The position numbers and the translations under genes are program-made. Shown here in pieces: positions 41,806 to 50,255 of a stretch of 64,000 nt of DNA (its first letter is position 1; each line of letters begins with the position of its first letter). Below the pieces are notes generated by a model. It was not told the DNA's origin, ran no database searches, and saw nothing but the letters and a program-made list of their open reading frames with translations. The stretch is taken from NCBI GenBank assembly GCA_052035235.1, contig JBPOHT010000004.1:1-64000 (forward strand). Direction: 5' to 3'. This stretch comes from Solimonas_A sp052035235 (GTDB lineage: Bacteria; Pseudomonadota; Gammaproteobacteria; Nevskiales; Nevskiaceae).

Positions 41806-42552
41806 ATGATCGTTTTCATCACCGGCGCCAGCAGTGGTTTCGGCGCCGCCATTGCCCGCCGCCTGGCCGCCTCGGGCCATCGCCTGGTACTGGCAGCCCG
41901 CCGCATGGACCGCCTGCGCGAGCTGGCCGCCGAACTGCCGGTGCCCTCGCACCTGGTCGAGCTGGACGTGCGCGACAACGCTGCCGTGGAGGCTGCGGTG
42001 GCGGCGCTGCCGGCGGAGTTCGCGGAGGTGGACCTGCTGGTGAACAACGCCGGACTTGCACTGGGTCTGGCGCCGGCACAGCAGGCGAGCCTGGACGACT
42101 GGGAGCGCATGGTGGACACCAACATCAAGGGGCTGATGTACATGACGCGCGCGCTGCTGCCGGGCATGACGCAGCGCCGCCGCGGCCACGTGGTGAACAT
42201 GGGGTCCATCGCCGGCGAGTGGCCGTACCCGGGCGGCAATGTCTACGGCGGCACCAAGGCCTTCGTGCGGCAGTTCTCGCTGAACCTGCGCGCCGACCTG
42301 CTCGGCACCGGCGTGCGCGTCACCGATATCGAACCGGGCCTGGCCGGTGGCACGGAGTTCTCCAACGTGCGCTTCCACGGCGACGATGCGCGCGCCGCGT
42401 CGGTCTATTCCGGCCTCACGCCGCTGTCGCCGGAGGACGTGGCCGAGACGGTGCACTGGGTCGCCTCGCTGCCGCCGCACGTCAACGTCAACACGCTGTC
42501 GCTGATGCCGGTGTGCCAGGCCTTCGGCCCGTTGGCGATCCACCGGGGCTGA
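41806..42552 (+). CDS. ydfG: Short-chain dehydrogenase YdfG
   Basis: A 248-residue NADP-dependent dehydrogenase acting on 3-hydroxy acids and L-allo-threonine-type substrates. The cofactor motif TGASSGFG starts at residue 6; NNAGLALG, the Ser of MGSIAGEWPY, and the Tyr and Lys of VYGGTKAF complete the active site. EPGLAGGTEFSNVRFHGDD is specific for the YdfG group and matches the E. coli enzyme closely. The Lon-substrate-binding-like gene starts one base after its stop, so the two are coupled. Confidence 0.93.
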   Translation: MIVFITGASSGFGAAIARRLAASGHRLVLAARRMDRLRELAAELPVPSHLVELDVRDNAAVEAAVAALPAEFAEVDLLVNNAGLALGLAPAQQASLDDWERMVDTNIKGLMYMTRALLPGMTQRRRGHVVNMGSIAGEWPYPGGNVYGGTKAFVRQFSLNLRADLLGTGVRVTDIEPGLAGGTEFSNVRFHGDDARAASVYSGLTPLSPEDVAETVHWVASLPPHVNVNTLSLMPVCQAFGPLAIHRG

Positions 42553-42553
42553 C

Positions 42554-43135
42554 GTGTCGCAGGTCCTGGAAATCCCGATCTTCCCGCTGGGCACGGTGCT
42601 GTTCCCGGGTGGGCGCCTGACGCTGCGCATCTTCGAGCAGCGCTACGTGGACATGACCAAGGCCTGTATCCGTGACGACAGCGTGTTCGGCGTCTGCCTG
42701 ATCCGCGCCGGCTACGAGGTCGGCAAGCCGGCGGTGCCCTGCGAGCTGGGCTGCACCGCGCGCATCGCCGAGTGGGACGTGCCCAGTCCCGGGCTGTTCA
42801 CGCTGGATGCGCGTGGTGAAACGCGCTTCCGTATCCTCAACCGCTGGGTCGAGCGCGATGGGCTGATGCGCGCGCGCGTGGAGCTGATCGAGCCGGAGCC
42901 GCCGCAGGCATTGCCGGAACGTTTCCGCTTGCTGGGGCAGCTACTGGGCAGCCTGATGGACGAGCTGGGTGCCGAGCACTTTCCCGACCCACGTCGTGAG
43001 GATGCCGGCTGGGTCGGCGCAAGGCTGGCGGAGCTGTTGCCGGTGACGCCGGAGCGCAAGCAGAGCCTGCTGGAGATGGACGATCCGCTGGCGTTGCTGG
43101 CCGCCATCGAGAAAGAGCTGAAGGAAGTGCATTAG
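42554..43135 (+). CDS. Lon substrate-binding domain (PUA-like) protein
   Basis: A 193-residue protein consisting of the Lon N-terminal domain alone. It begins with IPIFPLGTVLFPGGRLTLRI and has FEQRYVDM, the family signature. No ATPase or protease part is present; stand-alone proteins of this kind are of unknown role. The start is a GTG at 42554, directly after the ydfG stop, which argues for translational coupling. Confidence 0.9.
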   Translation: MSQVLEIPIFPLGTVLFPGGRLTLRIFEQRYVDMTKACIRDDSVFGVCLIRAGYEVGKPAVPCELGCTARIAEWDVPSPGLFTLDARGETRFRILNRWVERDGLMRARVELIEPEPPQALPERFRLLGQLLGSLMDELGAEHFPDPRREDAGWVGARLAELLPVTPERKQSLLEMDDPLALLAAIEKELKEVH

Positions 43136-43152
43136 GGCGGTTTCGATACAAG

Positions 43153-43240
43153 AACCGTCATGCGGGCGGAAGCCGGCATCCCGTCCAGGACGGGAGTAGC
43201 CCAGCGATGACTGGATACCGGCTTTCGCCGGTATGACGAT
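43153..43240. repeat. Paired-hairpin repeat, full copy 2
   Basis: The left arm is ATGCGGGC-GGAA-GCCGGCAT and the right arm ATACCGGC-TTTC-GCCGGTAT, joined by about 35 bases. It lies between the Lon-domain gene and the DUF2339 gene, in the same orientation as both. It is related to the copies at 32554, 49437 and 61769. Confidence 0.85.
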
Positions 43241-43334
43241 CCGGGGTAAAACCAATGGCACGCACGAAGGCGAGCTCCGGCAAGGCTGGTTTTCGCCGAT
43301 ACTGCAGCCTCTTCGGGGAAGGAACGAAACGCCG

Positions 43335-46046
43335 ATGCTGACCCTGGTTTTCATCATCGCCGGTGCCTTGCTGGGTGCGGCCCTGCTGCATTTCGACGCC
43401 GGCATCCTGATCGGCGCACTGTTCGGCTACCTGTTGGCGCGGCTGCGCGACCAGGGGCAGCGCATCGACGCGCTGCAGAAGCGCCTGGACGGGGCGAAGG
43501 CGCCAGTCGCCATTACTGCGCCGCCGTTACCGACCTCCGAAGTATCGCCGCCGCCCACGGAACAGGGGCCTGCTGCTGCGCCGCCGCTGACTCTGGACCT
43601 CGACGAAGCGCCGTCCTCATCCGCGCCCCCCGCCCCCGAGCCGCCCGCACCGCCGCCGCTGCCGCCCCGGCCCGTGCTGCCGCAGGGCCCGACCCTGGTG
43701 GATCGCGCGCTGGACTGGCTGCGCGGCGGCAATCCGCTGGCGCGGGTCGGCATCGTGATCCTGTTCCTCGGTGGCGCGTTCTTGGCGCGCTATGCGGCCG
43801 AGAACAGCCTGTTCCCGCTGGAACTGCGCCTGGCGGCGATCGCGGCCGGCGCGCTGGGGCTTCTGGTCACTGGCTGGCGGTTGCGTGAGCGCCGCGCGAT
43901 GTATGCGCAGATCCTGCAGGGCGGCGGCATCGCCGGGTTGTACCTGACGATCTTCGCCGCGGCGCGGCTCTACCACCTGCTGCCGATGGGGGCGGCGCTG
44001 GGGCTGATGGTGGTGGCGCTGGCCGGCGCGGTGCTGGCGGTGGCACAGAACGCGCTGCCACTGGCGGTGATCGGCTTCAGCGGTGGCTTCCTGGCGCCGG
44101 TGCTGCTGTCCACCGGATCGGGCAACCATGTCGCGCTGTTCAGCTACTACACGGTGCTGAACCTCGGCGTGTTCACCGTGGCCTGGTTCCGCGCCTGGCG
44201 CGAGCTCAACCTGGTGGGCTTCGTCTTCACCTTCGGCATCACCGCGCTGTGGCGCGCCAGCGGCTACGGGCCGGAGGACCGGCTCAGCGCCGATGCCTTC
44301 CTGCTGCTGTTCTGGGCGCTGTACGTCGCGGTGTCGGTGCTGTTCGCGCTGCGCCAGCCGCCCAAGCTCAAGGGCTATGTCTCCGGCACGCTGGTGTTCG
44401 GCCTGCCGGTGATCGCCTCCGGCCTGCATGCCTCGCTGGTGCGCGATATCGACTTCGCCATGGCCTGGAGTGCGCTGGGCTTCGGCCTGGCCTACATCGT
44501 GCTGGCCTGGGCGCTGATCCGCAGCGGCCGCGATTCGCTGCGCCTGCTGGCGGAGGCTTTCGCCGCCATCGGCGTGATCTTCGCCAGCCTGGCGGTGCCG
44601 CTGGCTTTCGACGAGCGCGCCACCGCCTTGATGTGGGCGGTGGAGGGCGCCGGCCTGATGTGGCTGGGCCTGCGCCAGCAGCGCCCGCTGGCGCGGCTGT
44701 TCTCGCTGCTGCTGCAGTTTGCCGCCGGCCTGCGCTTCCTGGCCCATGCGGGTGACCTGCGTGGCGATCTGCTGTTGCTCAACGGCGCCTGGATGGCCAC
44801 GGCAGCGCTGGCGGTATCGGGCCTGCTCAGTGCCTGGTGGCTGCAGCGCCATCGCGAGGCGCTGACGCGCCATGAGCAGGCGCTGCCGCTGCTGATGGCG
44901 CTGTGGGGCTGCGCCTGGTGGTTCGTCGGTGGGCTGGTGGAACTGGATCGCCATGCGCCGCAGGCCTGGGCGCTGGGCATGGCGCTGGGCTTCATCGGCC
45001 TCAGCCTGCTGGTGCTGGAGCGCCTGGGGCGTAGCGGCCTGTGGCCGCAGGCGCGCTGGATCGCGCTGCTCGGCATGCCGCTGGCGCTGCTGGTTTCGCT
45101 GCTGTTGTCGGGCGAAGCCCATCCGCTGGCCGAGGCGGGCTGGCTGGGTTGGCCGCTGCTGCTGGCGGTGTCCTGGCGCCTGCTGTGGCAGCTGGACCGG
45201 CAGCCGGACGCGACGCTGGACTTCGCACGCGCGGCGCTGCATGCCGCGCCGGCCTGGACGCTGGCGCTGGCCGGTGCCTGGGAACTGCATTGGCAGCTGA
45301 GTACGGTGCCCGGCGTCTGGCGCGAACTGCCCTGGGGCGTGGTGCCGCTACTGCTGCTGTGGCTCTGCGGCGCGCGGCAGCTGCGCCCGCAGTGGCCGCT
45401 GGCGCGGCATGCGGATACCTACCGGCTCGTCGTCGCCCTGCCGTTGGCCGCTGCGGTGGCGCTGTGGACCGTGGCGCTCAATCTCGGCAGCGACGGCGAT
45501 CCCGGCTGGCTGCCGTACCTGCCGCTGCTGAATCCGCTGGACCTGGCGTTGGCGCTGGGCCTGGCTGCGCTGTCGCTGTGGGTGTTGTCGCTGGACGCGG
45601 CGCAGCGCGAGCGCCTGGGTTGGAGCCAGGCCTGGTGGCTGCCCTGGAGCCTGGTTGGCGGCCTGGGCTTCCTCACGCTCAGCGCGGCGCTGCTGCGCGC
45701 GCTGCATCACGCCTGGGGCACGCCACTGGATGCCGGCGGCATCATCGACTCCACGCTGGTGCAGGCCTCGCTGTCGGTGTTCTGGAGCCTGCTGGGAGTC
45801 GGCGCCATGCTGCTGGCGACACGCCGCGGCTGGCGCGGCCTGTGGATGATCGGCGCGGCGCTGATGGGCGTGGTCGTGGCCAAGCTGTTCCTGCTGGACC
45901 TGTCCGGCAGTGGCACGCTGGCGCGCATCGCGTCCTTCCTCTGTGTCGGCTTGTTGCTGTTGCTGACCGGCTATCTGTCGCCGCTGCCGCCTGCCGCGGC
46001 CGCAGCCAAAACCCAAACCGAGATCGACCCGGAGCCTTCCGCATGA
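43335..46046 (+). CDS. DUF2339 polytopic membrane protein
   Basis: A 903-residue inner-membrane protein with over twenty predicted helices. A short N-terminal helix is followed by a Pro/Ala-rich linker (about 60-115), then GNPLARVGIVILFLGGAFLA, the start of the DUF2339 core. Proteins of this family are linked to cell envelope functions but remain uncharacterised. The end overlaps the DUF3999 gene by four bases (ATGA). ATG 43335 is chosen because an AAGGA box precedes it and the first helix starts there. Confidence 0.9.
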   Translation: MLTLVFIIAGALLGAALLHFDAGILIGALFGYLLARLRDQGQRIDALQKRLDGAKAPVAITAPPLPTSEVSPPPTEQGPAAAPPLTLDLDEAPSSSAPPAPEPPAPPPLPPRPVLPQGPTLVDRALDWLRGGNPLARVGIVILFLGGAFLARYAAENSLFPLELRLAAIAAGALGLLVTGWRLRERRAMYAQILQGGGIAGLYLTIFAAARLYHLLPMGAALGLMVVALAGAVLAVAQNALPLAVIGFSGGFLAPVLLSTGSGNHVALFSYYTVLNLGVFTVAWFRAWRELNLVGFVFTFGITALWRASGYGPEDRLSADAFLLLFWALYVAVSVLFALRQPPKLKGYVSGTLVFGLPVIASGLHASLVRDIDFAMAWSALGFGLAYIVLAWALIRSGRDSLRLLAEAFAAIGVIFASLAVPLAFDERATALMWAVEGAGLMWLGLRQQRPLARLFSLLLQFAAGLRFLAHAGDLRGDLLLLNGAWMATAALAVSGLLSAWWLQRHREALTRHEQALPLLMALWGCAWWFVGGLVELDRHAPQAWALGMALGFIGLSLLVLERLGRSGLWPQARWIALLGMPLALLVSLLLSGEAHPLAEAGWLGWPLLLAVSWRLLWQLDRQPDATLDFARAALHAAPAWTLALAGAWELHWQLSTVPGVWRELPWGVVPLLLLWLCGARQLRPQWPLARHADTYRLVVALPLAAAVALWTVALNLGSDGDPGWLPYLPLLNPLDLALALGLAALSLWVLSLDAAQRERLGWSQAWWLPWSLVGGLGFLTLSAALLRALHHAWGTPLDAGGIIDSTLVQASLSVFWSLLGVGAMLLATRRGWRGLWMIGAALMGVVVAKLFLLDLSGSGTLARIASFLCVGLLLLLTGYLSPLPPAAAAAKTQTEIDPEPSA

Positions 46047-47395
46047 AGAAGCTGCCGCTCTGTGTGCTGCTGCTGTGCCCGCTGGCGGCGCTCGCCGTGC
46101 AGCCTGCCGACTACGCCCGTGGCCTGACGCTGGAGGCCGACGGCCAGCCGCTGCAGGAGCTGGCGGTGCCGGACGAGGCCTATGCCGGCGTGCTGCGCGC
46201 CGATCTCGGCGACCTGCGGGTGTTCAACGCCGCCGGCGTGGCCGTGCCGCATGCGCTCTGCGCGTCCCCGGCGGGCGAGCCTCAACGCGAACTGCTGCCG
46301 TTGCAGCTGTTCACGCTGCAGGGCACGGCCGCGGCGAGCGAGGGTGGCCTGCGCATCGACGTGCGCACCGCCGATGGTGCCGGCGTGCAACTCAGCGGTG
46401 CGCCCGCGGCCGCCGGCGCGCCCAGCCAGTCCTACATCCTGGACCTGCGCAAGCTGCGCTACCCCGCGCAGGCCTTGCGGCTGGGCTGGCGCAGCGACGA
46501 CGGCAGCTCGGAGTTGCCACTGCGCATCCTGGCCAGCGACGACCTGGATCGCTGGGAGACGCTGGTGACGCGCAGCACGCTGCTGCGCAGCCGCGACGGC
46601 GGCATGGAACGTGGCCGCGTGCCGCTGCCGGCCGGACGCCATGCCTATCTGCGCCTGGAGCGTGCCGGTAGCGGCGAGCCGCTGCAGATCCTGGGGGCCT
46701 GGGTGGAGACCGAGGCGGCGGCGCCGCTGCAGGGGCTGCTGCGCTTCGACACCCTGGCGCTGCCGGCCGAGAAGCCGGGCGTGCTGCGCTTCGACGCGCG
46801 CCGCCGGGCGCCGGTGGACCATGCCTGGGTGCCGCTGCCCGCCGCCAACATGTCCTTGCAGGTGCGCCTGGAGAGCCGCGCGGTGGCGCCCGGCGGCGAT
46901 GACACGCACTGGCAGCCGCGCTGGAGCGGCGAGGTGAACTCTGTGACGCGTGCGGGTGCCGCGGCGGTGGCACTGCGCTTCCCGGTCACGTCGGACCGCT
47001 ACTGGCGAATGGAGATCACCGGCGGCGCCGAGACCCTGGGCACTGCGCAGCCGCAACTGCAACTGGGCTACGTGCCGGCGCGGCTGCGCTTCCTGGCGCA
47101 GGGTGAGGGGCCGTTCACGCTGGCCTTCGGCAGTGCCCGGGCCGAGCCGGTGACGCCGGCCTGCGAGTCGCTGCTGTCCGACCAGGACGAGGCCGAGCGC
47201 CGCCGCCTGAGCGGTACCGCCACGGCGCTGCCGCCGGCGATCGTGCTGGGCGGCCCGGAGATGCTGGGGCCGGCGCCCAAGCCGACGCCGCTGCGCCTGG
47301 TGCTGCTGTGGGTGACGCTGGGAGCAGGCGCGTTGCTGCTCCTGGCGATGGCGCTGTCGCTGCTGCGGCGCCTGCGGGAGCCGCCGTCGGAGTAG
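46043..47395 (+). CDS. DUF3999 periplasmic protein
   Basis: A 450-residue protein with a signal peptide (about 1-18, ending ALAVQ) and a C-terminal membrane helix (about 415-437) followed by basic residues. The middle is beta-rich (SYILDLRKLRYP, LRLGWRSDDG, LPLRILASDDLDRW), as in the DUF3999 family. DUF2339 and DUF3999 genes are regularly neighbours, so the two proteins probably form one envelope complex. It overlaps DUF2339 by four bases. Confidence 0.9.
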   Translation: MKKLPLCVLLLCPLAALAVQPADYARGLTLEADGQPLQELAVPDEAYAGVLRADLGDLRVFNAAGVAVPHALCASPAGEPQRELLPLQLFTLQGTAAASEGGLRIDVRTADGAGVQLSGAPAAAGAPSQSYILDLRKLRYPAQALRLGWRSDDGSSELPLRILASDDLDRWETLVTRSTLLRSRDGGMERGRVPLPAGRHAYLRLERAGSGEPLQILGAWVETEAAAPLQGLLRFDTLALPAEKPGVLRFDARRRAPVDHAWVPLPAANMSLQVRLESRAVAPGGDDTHWQPRWSGEVNSVTRAGAAAVALRFPVTSDRYWRMEITGGAETLGTAQPQLQLGYVPARLRFLAQGEGPFTLAFGSARAEPVTPACESLLSDQDEAERRRLSGTATALPPAIVLGGPEMLGPAPKPTPLRLVLLWVTLGAGALLLLAMALSLLRRLREPPSE

Positions 47396-47444
47396 TACTT
47401 TTGTCCGATTGCGGGATGCCGTGGCCAGGCGGGACAATTAGGCC

Positions 47445-48209
47445 ATGATCCGCTTCGCGTCCCTGGGTTCCGGTTCCAAAGGCAACGCTACTCTCGTCGA
47501 GTACCGCGGCACGCGGATCATGGTGGACTGCGGTTTTTCCGTGAAGGACGCGGAGACGCGACTGCAGCGGCTCGGCATCGCGCCGGACTCGTTGGATGCG
47601 ATCCTGGTCACCCATGAGCACAGCGACCACCTGGGCGGCGTGGCGCGCTACGCGCGCCGTCACGGTACGCCGGTGTGGGTCACGCACGGTACATTCAGGG
47701 CCTGGAACGACCCGAACGTGCCGGTGCTGCAGCGCTTCGGCCCGCAAGACAGCTTCCACATCGGCGAGATCGAGGTGCAGCCTTACTCCGTGCCGCACGA
47801 TGCGCGCGAACCCTGCCAGTATGTCTTTGCCGTCGGCGGACAGCGCCTGGGCATGCTGTCCGACGCCGGGCACGTCACGCCCTACATGCACGCGATGCTG
47901 TCCGATTGCGACGCGCTGATGCTGGAGTGCAATCACGACACGCAGATGCTCGCGCGCGGGCCCTATCCGGAGGCGCTGAAGCGCCGTGTCGGCGGTGGCC
48001 TGGGGCACCTGTCCAACGTGCAGAGTGCCGCACTGCTGGCGTCGCTGGGCGTGGGGCGCCTGCAGCACCTGGTGCTGACGCACCTGTCCGAGACCAACAA
48101 CTCGCCCGAGCTGGCCCGCGCCGCGGTGGTGGCGGCGCTGGAGCGCGACGAGAAATGGATCGTCTGCGCCGGGCAGGACGAGGGGCTGGACTGGCGGGAA
48201 GTGGCCTGA
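47445..48209 (+). CDS. MBL-fold metallohydrolase, WalJ/YycJ-like
   Basis: A 254-residue metallo-beta-lactamase-fold protein. It begins MIRFASLGSGSKGNATLVEY, typical of the YycJ/WalJ group, and has the metal motif THEHSDHLGG, later GMLSDAGHVT, LECNHD and LTHLSETNNS. YycJ-type proteins are 5'-3' exonucleases linked to DNA repair. The gene has its own start 49 bases after the DUF3999 gene. Confidence 0.92.
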   Translation: MIRFASLGSGSKGNATLVEYRGTRIMVDCGFSVKDAETRLQRLGIAPDSLDAILVTHEHSDHLGGVARYARRHGTPVWVTHGTFRAWNDPNVPVLQRFGPQDSFHIGEIEVQPYSVPHDAREPCQYVFAVGGQRLGMLSDAGHVTPYMHAMLSDCDALMLECNHDTQMLARGPYPEALKRRVGGGLGHLSNVQSAALLASLGVGRLQHLVLTHLSETNNSPELARAAVVAALERDEKWIVCAGQDEGLDWREVA

Positions 48210-48226
48210 CCCGGAGCATCCGGGAG

Positions 48227-48305
48227 CCGTTCGCATTGAGCTTGTCGAAATGTGAACGGTTCGGCTCGCGGACCGTTCAAGCTTCGACAAGCTCAGCCCG
48301 AACGG
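48227..48305. repeat. TTCGACAAGCTCAG inverted repeat, full copy
   Basis: Outer arms of 23 bases, 48227-48249 and 48283-48305, are close reverse complements (CCGTTCG...TTGTCGAA against TTCGACAAGCTC...GAACGG). A GC-rich centre holds a further ACCGTTC. Elements of this type are common between genes in Xanthomonadales and relatives. A half copy is at 41325. Confidence 0.75.
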
Positions 48306-48379
48306 CCGATGGGGTTGGTGAACCCGGAAGGCATTGACCCGGTCTACCTCGCAGGCACCCAGGTCAAGGAGGACCGCCG

Positions 48380-49411
48380 ATGCCACGCGCGCCGCTCACG
48401 CCGGAGCAACTCGCCGCCCGCGCTGCCGGGCTGCGCTATGTGGACGACCGCCAGCCAGGCATCCGCCGCCGGGTGTTCCGAGGTGGCTTTGCCTATGACG
48501 GGCCCGATGGTCGTCGCATCCGCGACGCGGCGACGTTGGCACGTATCCGCAGCCTGGCGGTGCCGCCGGCCTATACCGATGTCTGGATCTGCGCCGATGC
48601 CGCCGGCCATTTGCAGGCCTGCGGCCGTGACGCGCGGGGGCGCAAGCAGTACCGCTACCACCCGGACTGGCGCGCGGTGCGCGACGCCGACAAGTACGGC
48701 CGCCTGCTGCAGTTCGGGCAGGTGCTGCCGAAGCTGAGGCGGCGCATCGCTGCCGACCTGAAGCGCCCCGGTCTACCACGGGAGAAACTGCTGGCGACGG
48801 TGCTGAGGCTGATGGAGAAGACGCTGATCCGCGTGGGCAATGCCGAGTACGCGCGCAGCAACGGCTCCTATGGGCTGACCACGCTGCGCAACCGGCACGT
48901 CGACGTGAGCGGCTCGCGCATCCGCTTCGAATTCCGTGCCAAGAGCGGTGTTCGCCACGCCAGCTCCATCGAGGATCCGCGGCTGGCGCGCATCCTGCGC
49001 CGCTGCATGGAGCTGCCGGGGCAGGAACTGTTCCAGTACATCGACGAGGACGGTGAGCGCCGCGTGCTGGATTCGGCGGACGTCAACGACTACCTGCGCG
49101 AGATCGCCGGCAGCGAGTTCACCGCCAAGGACTACCGCACCTGGGCCGGCAGCGTGCTGGCGCTGCAGACCCTGCGCGCGGAGGACGGCACGCCGGCCAA
49201 GGCGCGGGTGGTGGACATGTTCCGGCAGGTGGCGCAGCGCCTGGGCAATACGCCCGCGGTGTGCCGCAAGTGTTATGTCCACCCGGTGGTGGTGAGCAGC
49301 TACCTGGACGGCACCATCCCGCTGCCGACGACCCTGCCGGGCCGGCGGCCGGTCGGCGAGGCGGCCCTGTTGGCGCTGCTGCGTCGGCGGCGGGCGCCGG
49401 CTTCGGCTTAG
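48380..49411 (+). CDS. Type IB DNA topoisomerase (poxvirus-like)
   Basis: A 343-residue enzyme that relaxes supercoils through a 3'-phosphotyrosyl link. The N-terminal domain (about 1-90) and the catalytic domain (about 90-340) are present. Catalytic residues can be read in RSNGSYGLTTLRNRHVDV, IRFEFRAKSG, KDYRTWAGSV and the tyrosine motif CRKCYVHPVVVSSYLDG (Y298). Bacterial forms are around this size. It stands alone between two repeat elements. Confidence 0.93.
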   Translation: MPRAPLTPEQLAARAAGLRYVDDRQPGIRRRVFRGGFAYDGPDGRRIRDAATLARIRSLAVPPAYTDVWICADAAGHLQACGRDARGRKQYRYHPDWRAVRDADKYGRLLQFGQVLPKLRRRIAADLKRPGLPREKLLATVLRLMEKTLIRVGNAEYARSNGSYGLTTLRNRHVDVSGSRIRFEFRAKSGVRHASSIEDPRLARILRRCMELPGQELFQYIDEDGERRVLDSADVNDYLREIAGSEFTAKDYRTWAGSVLALQTLRAEDGTPAKARVVDMFRQVAQRLGNTPAVCRKCYVHPVVVSSYLDGTIPLPTTLPGRRPVGEAALLALLRRRRAPASA

Positions 49412-49436
49412 CGCAGCTGTTCCGGAGGAACATACG

Positions 49437-49527
49437 AAACCGTCATGCCGGCGAAAGCCGGTACCCCGTCCAGGGCGGAAGTGACTCATTGCGGGACTGG
49501 ATACCGGCTTTCGCCGGTATGACGGTT
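49437..49527. repeat. Paired-hairpin repeat, full copy 3
   Basis: ATGCCGGC-GAAA-GCCGGTAC on the left and ATACCGGC-TTTC-GCCGGTAT on the right, about 39 bases apart. AACCGTCAT and ATGACGGTT close the whole element. It lies between the convergent topoisomerase and hemerythrin genes. Confidence 0.87.
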
Positions 49528-49538
49528 GGGAGCTGACT

Positions 49539-50069
49539 TCAGGGAGCGAACCGGGGTTCAGGGTCGCCGCCTTCGTCGCCGGGCGGCAGCAGGGCGCTCA
49601 GGTCCTCCTGCAGCTGGTCCTGCAGTTCGCGCAGGTCGGAGCCGAGGTCCTGCAGGTCCAGGCCGGCGGCCTCCATCAACGGCCACAGGGCTTCTTCCTC
49701 CAGGTCCAGGTGTTCCAGGGCTTCGCCGGCCATTTCCTCCTCGGCGGACCGGCGCTCACCGGGAGTGAGGTCACCGGTTTCCAGGCGATCCACCTCCTCC
49801 TGCAGGCGCTCGTGACGGGCTTCGGCTTCGTCCAGGACCTGGTCGTCCAGGCCCTCGGCACGCAGGGCGGGGTAGAGCAGTTCCTGCTCCAGCTGGCTGT
49901 GGATCTTCAGCGCCAGGCAGGCTTTTTCCAGCAGTTGCCGGCGGCGTTCCTCGTCGCCGGCATCGGCGTGCCGGCTGAACAGTTGGCGCAGGCGGCGGTG
50001 GCTGTCCTGCAGGAAGGCGAGGGCGTCCGGGCGGGCGGATCTAGCCGGGCGGGATTTGCTGCGGGCCAT
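49539..50069 (-). CDS. Hemerythrin HHE-domain protein
   Basis: A 176-residue helical protein. The His/Glu iron ligands of the HHE family are visible in LQDSHRRLRQLFSRH, LKIHSQLEQELLYPAL and EARHERL, with EHLDLEEEALWPLM supplying the last. Such domains bind two irons and may sense oxygen or iron. The C-terminus is acidic and leucine-rich (QDQLQEDLSALLPPGDE). It is divergent from purL. Confidence 0.88.
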   Translation of the reverse strand: MARSKSRPARSARPDALAFLQDSHRRLRQLFSRHADAGDEERRRQLLEKACLALKIHSQLEQELLYPALRAEGLDDQVLDEAEARHERLQEEVDRLETGDLTPGERRSAEEEMAGEALEHLDLEEEALWPLMEAAGLDLQDLGSDLRELQDQLQEDLSALLPPGDEGGDPEPRFAP

Positions 50070-50255
50070 GACGGTCTCCGTGTCGGTGCGGTGCCCGCCA
50101 GGAGGGCGGGGCGGCGCGTTCCATCGCGCAGGTTTGTGACTCGCCCCCGGCGGCCGGAGTTCCGGTTCGGAAAATCAGGAAATGGGGGGCCAAAAATGCG
50201 AAAATAGGGGTTGCCCGTACCCTCCCGCCCTGAACGGCGGTCTTGCCGAGCCCCT

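Noticed and set aside
43617..45290. 557-codon minus-strand frame opposite DUF2339
   Set aside because: Gln/Arg-rich shadow of a membrane-protein gene.
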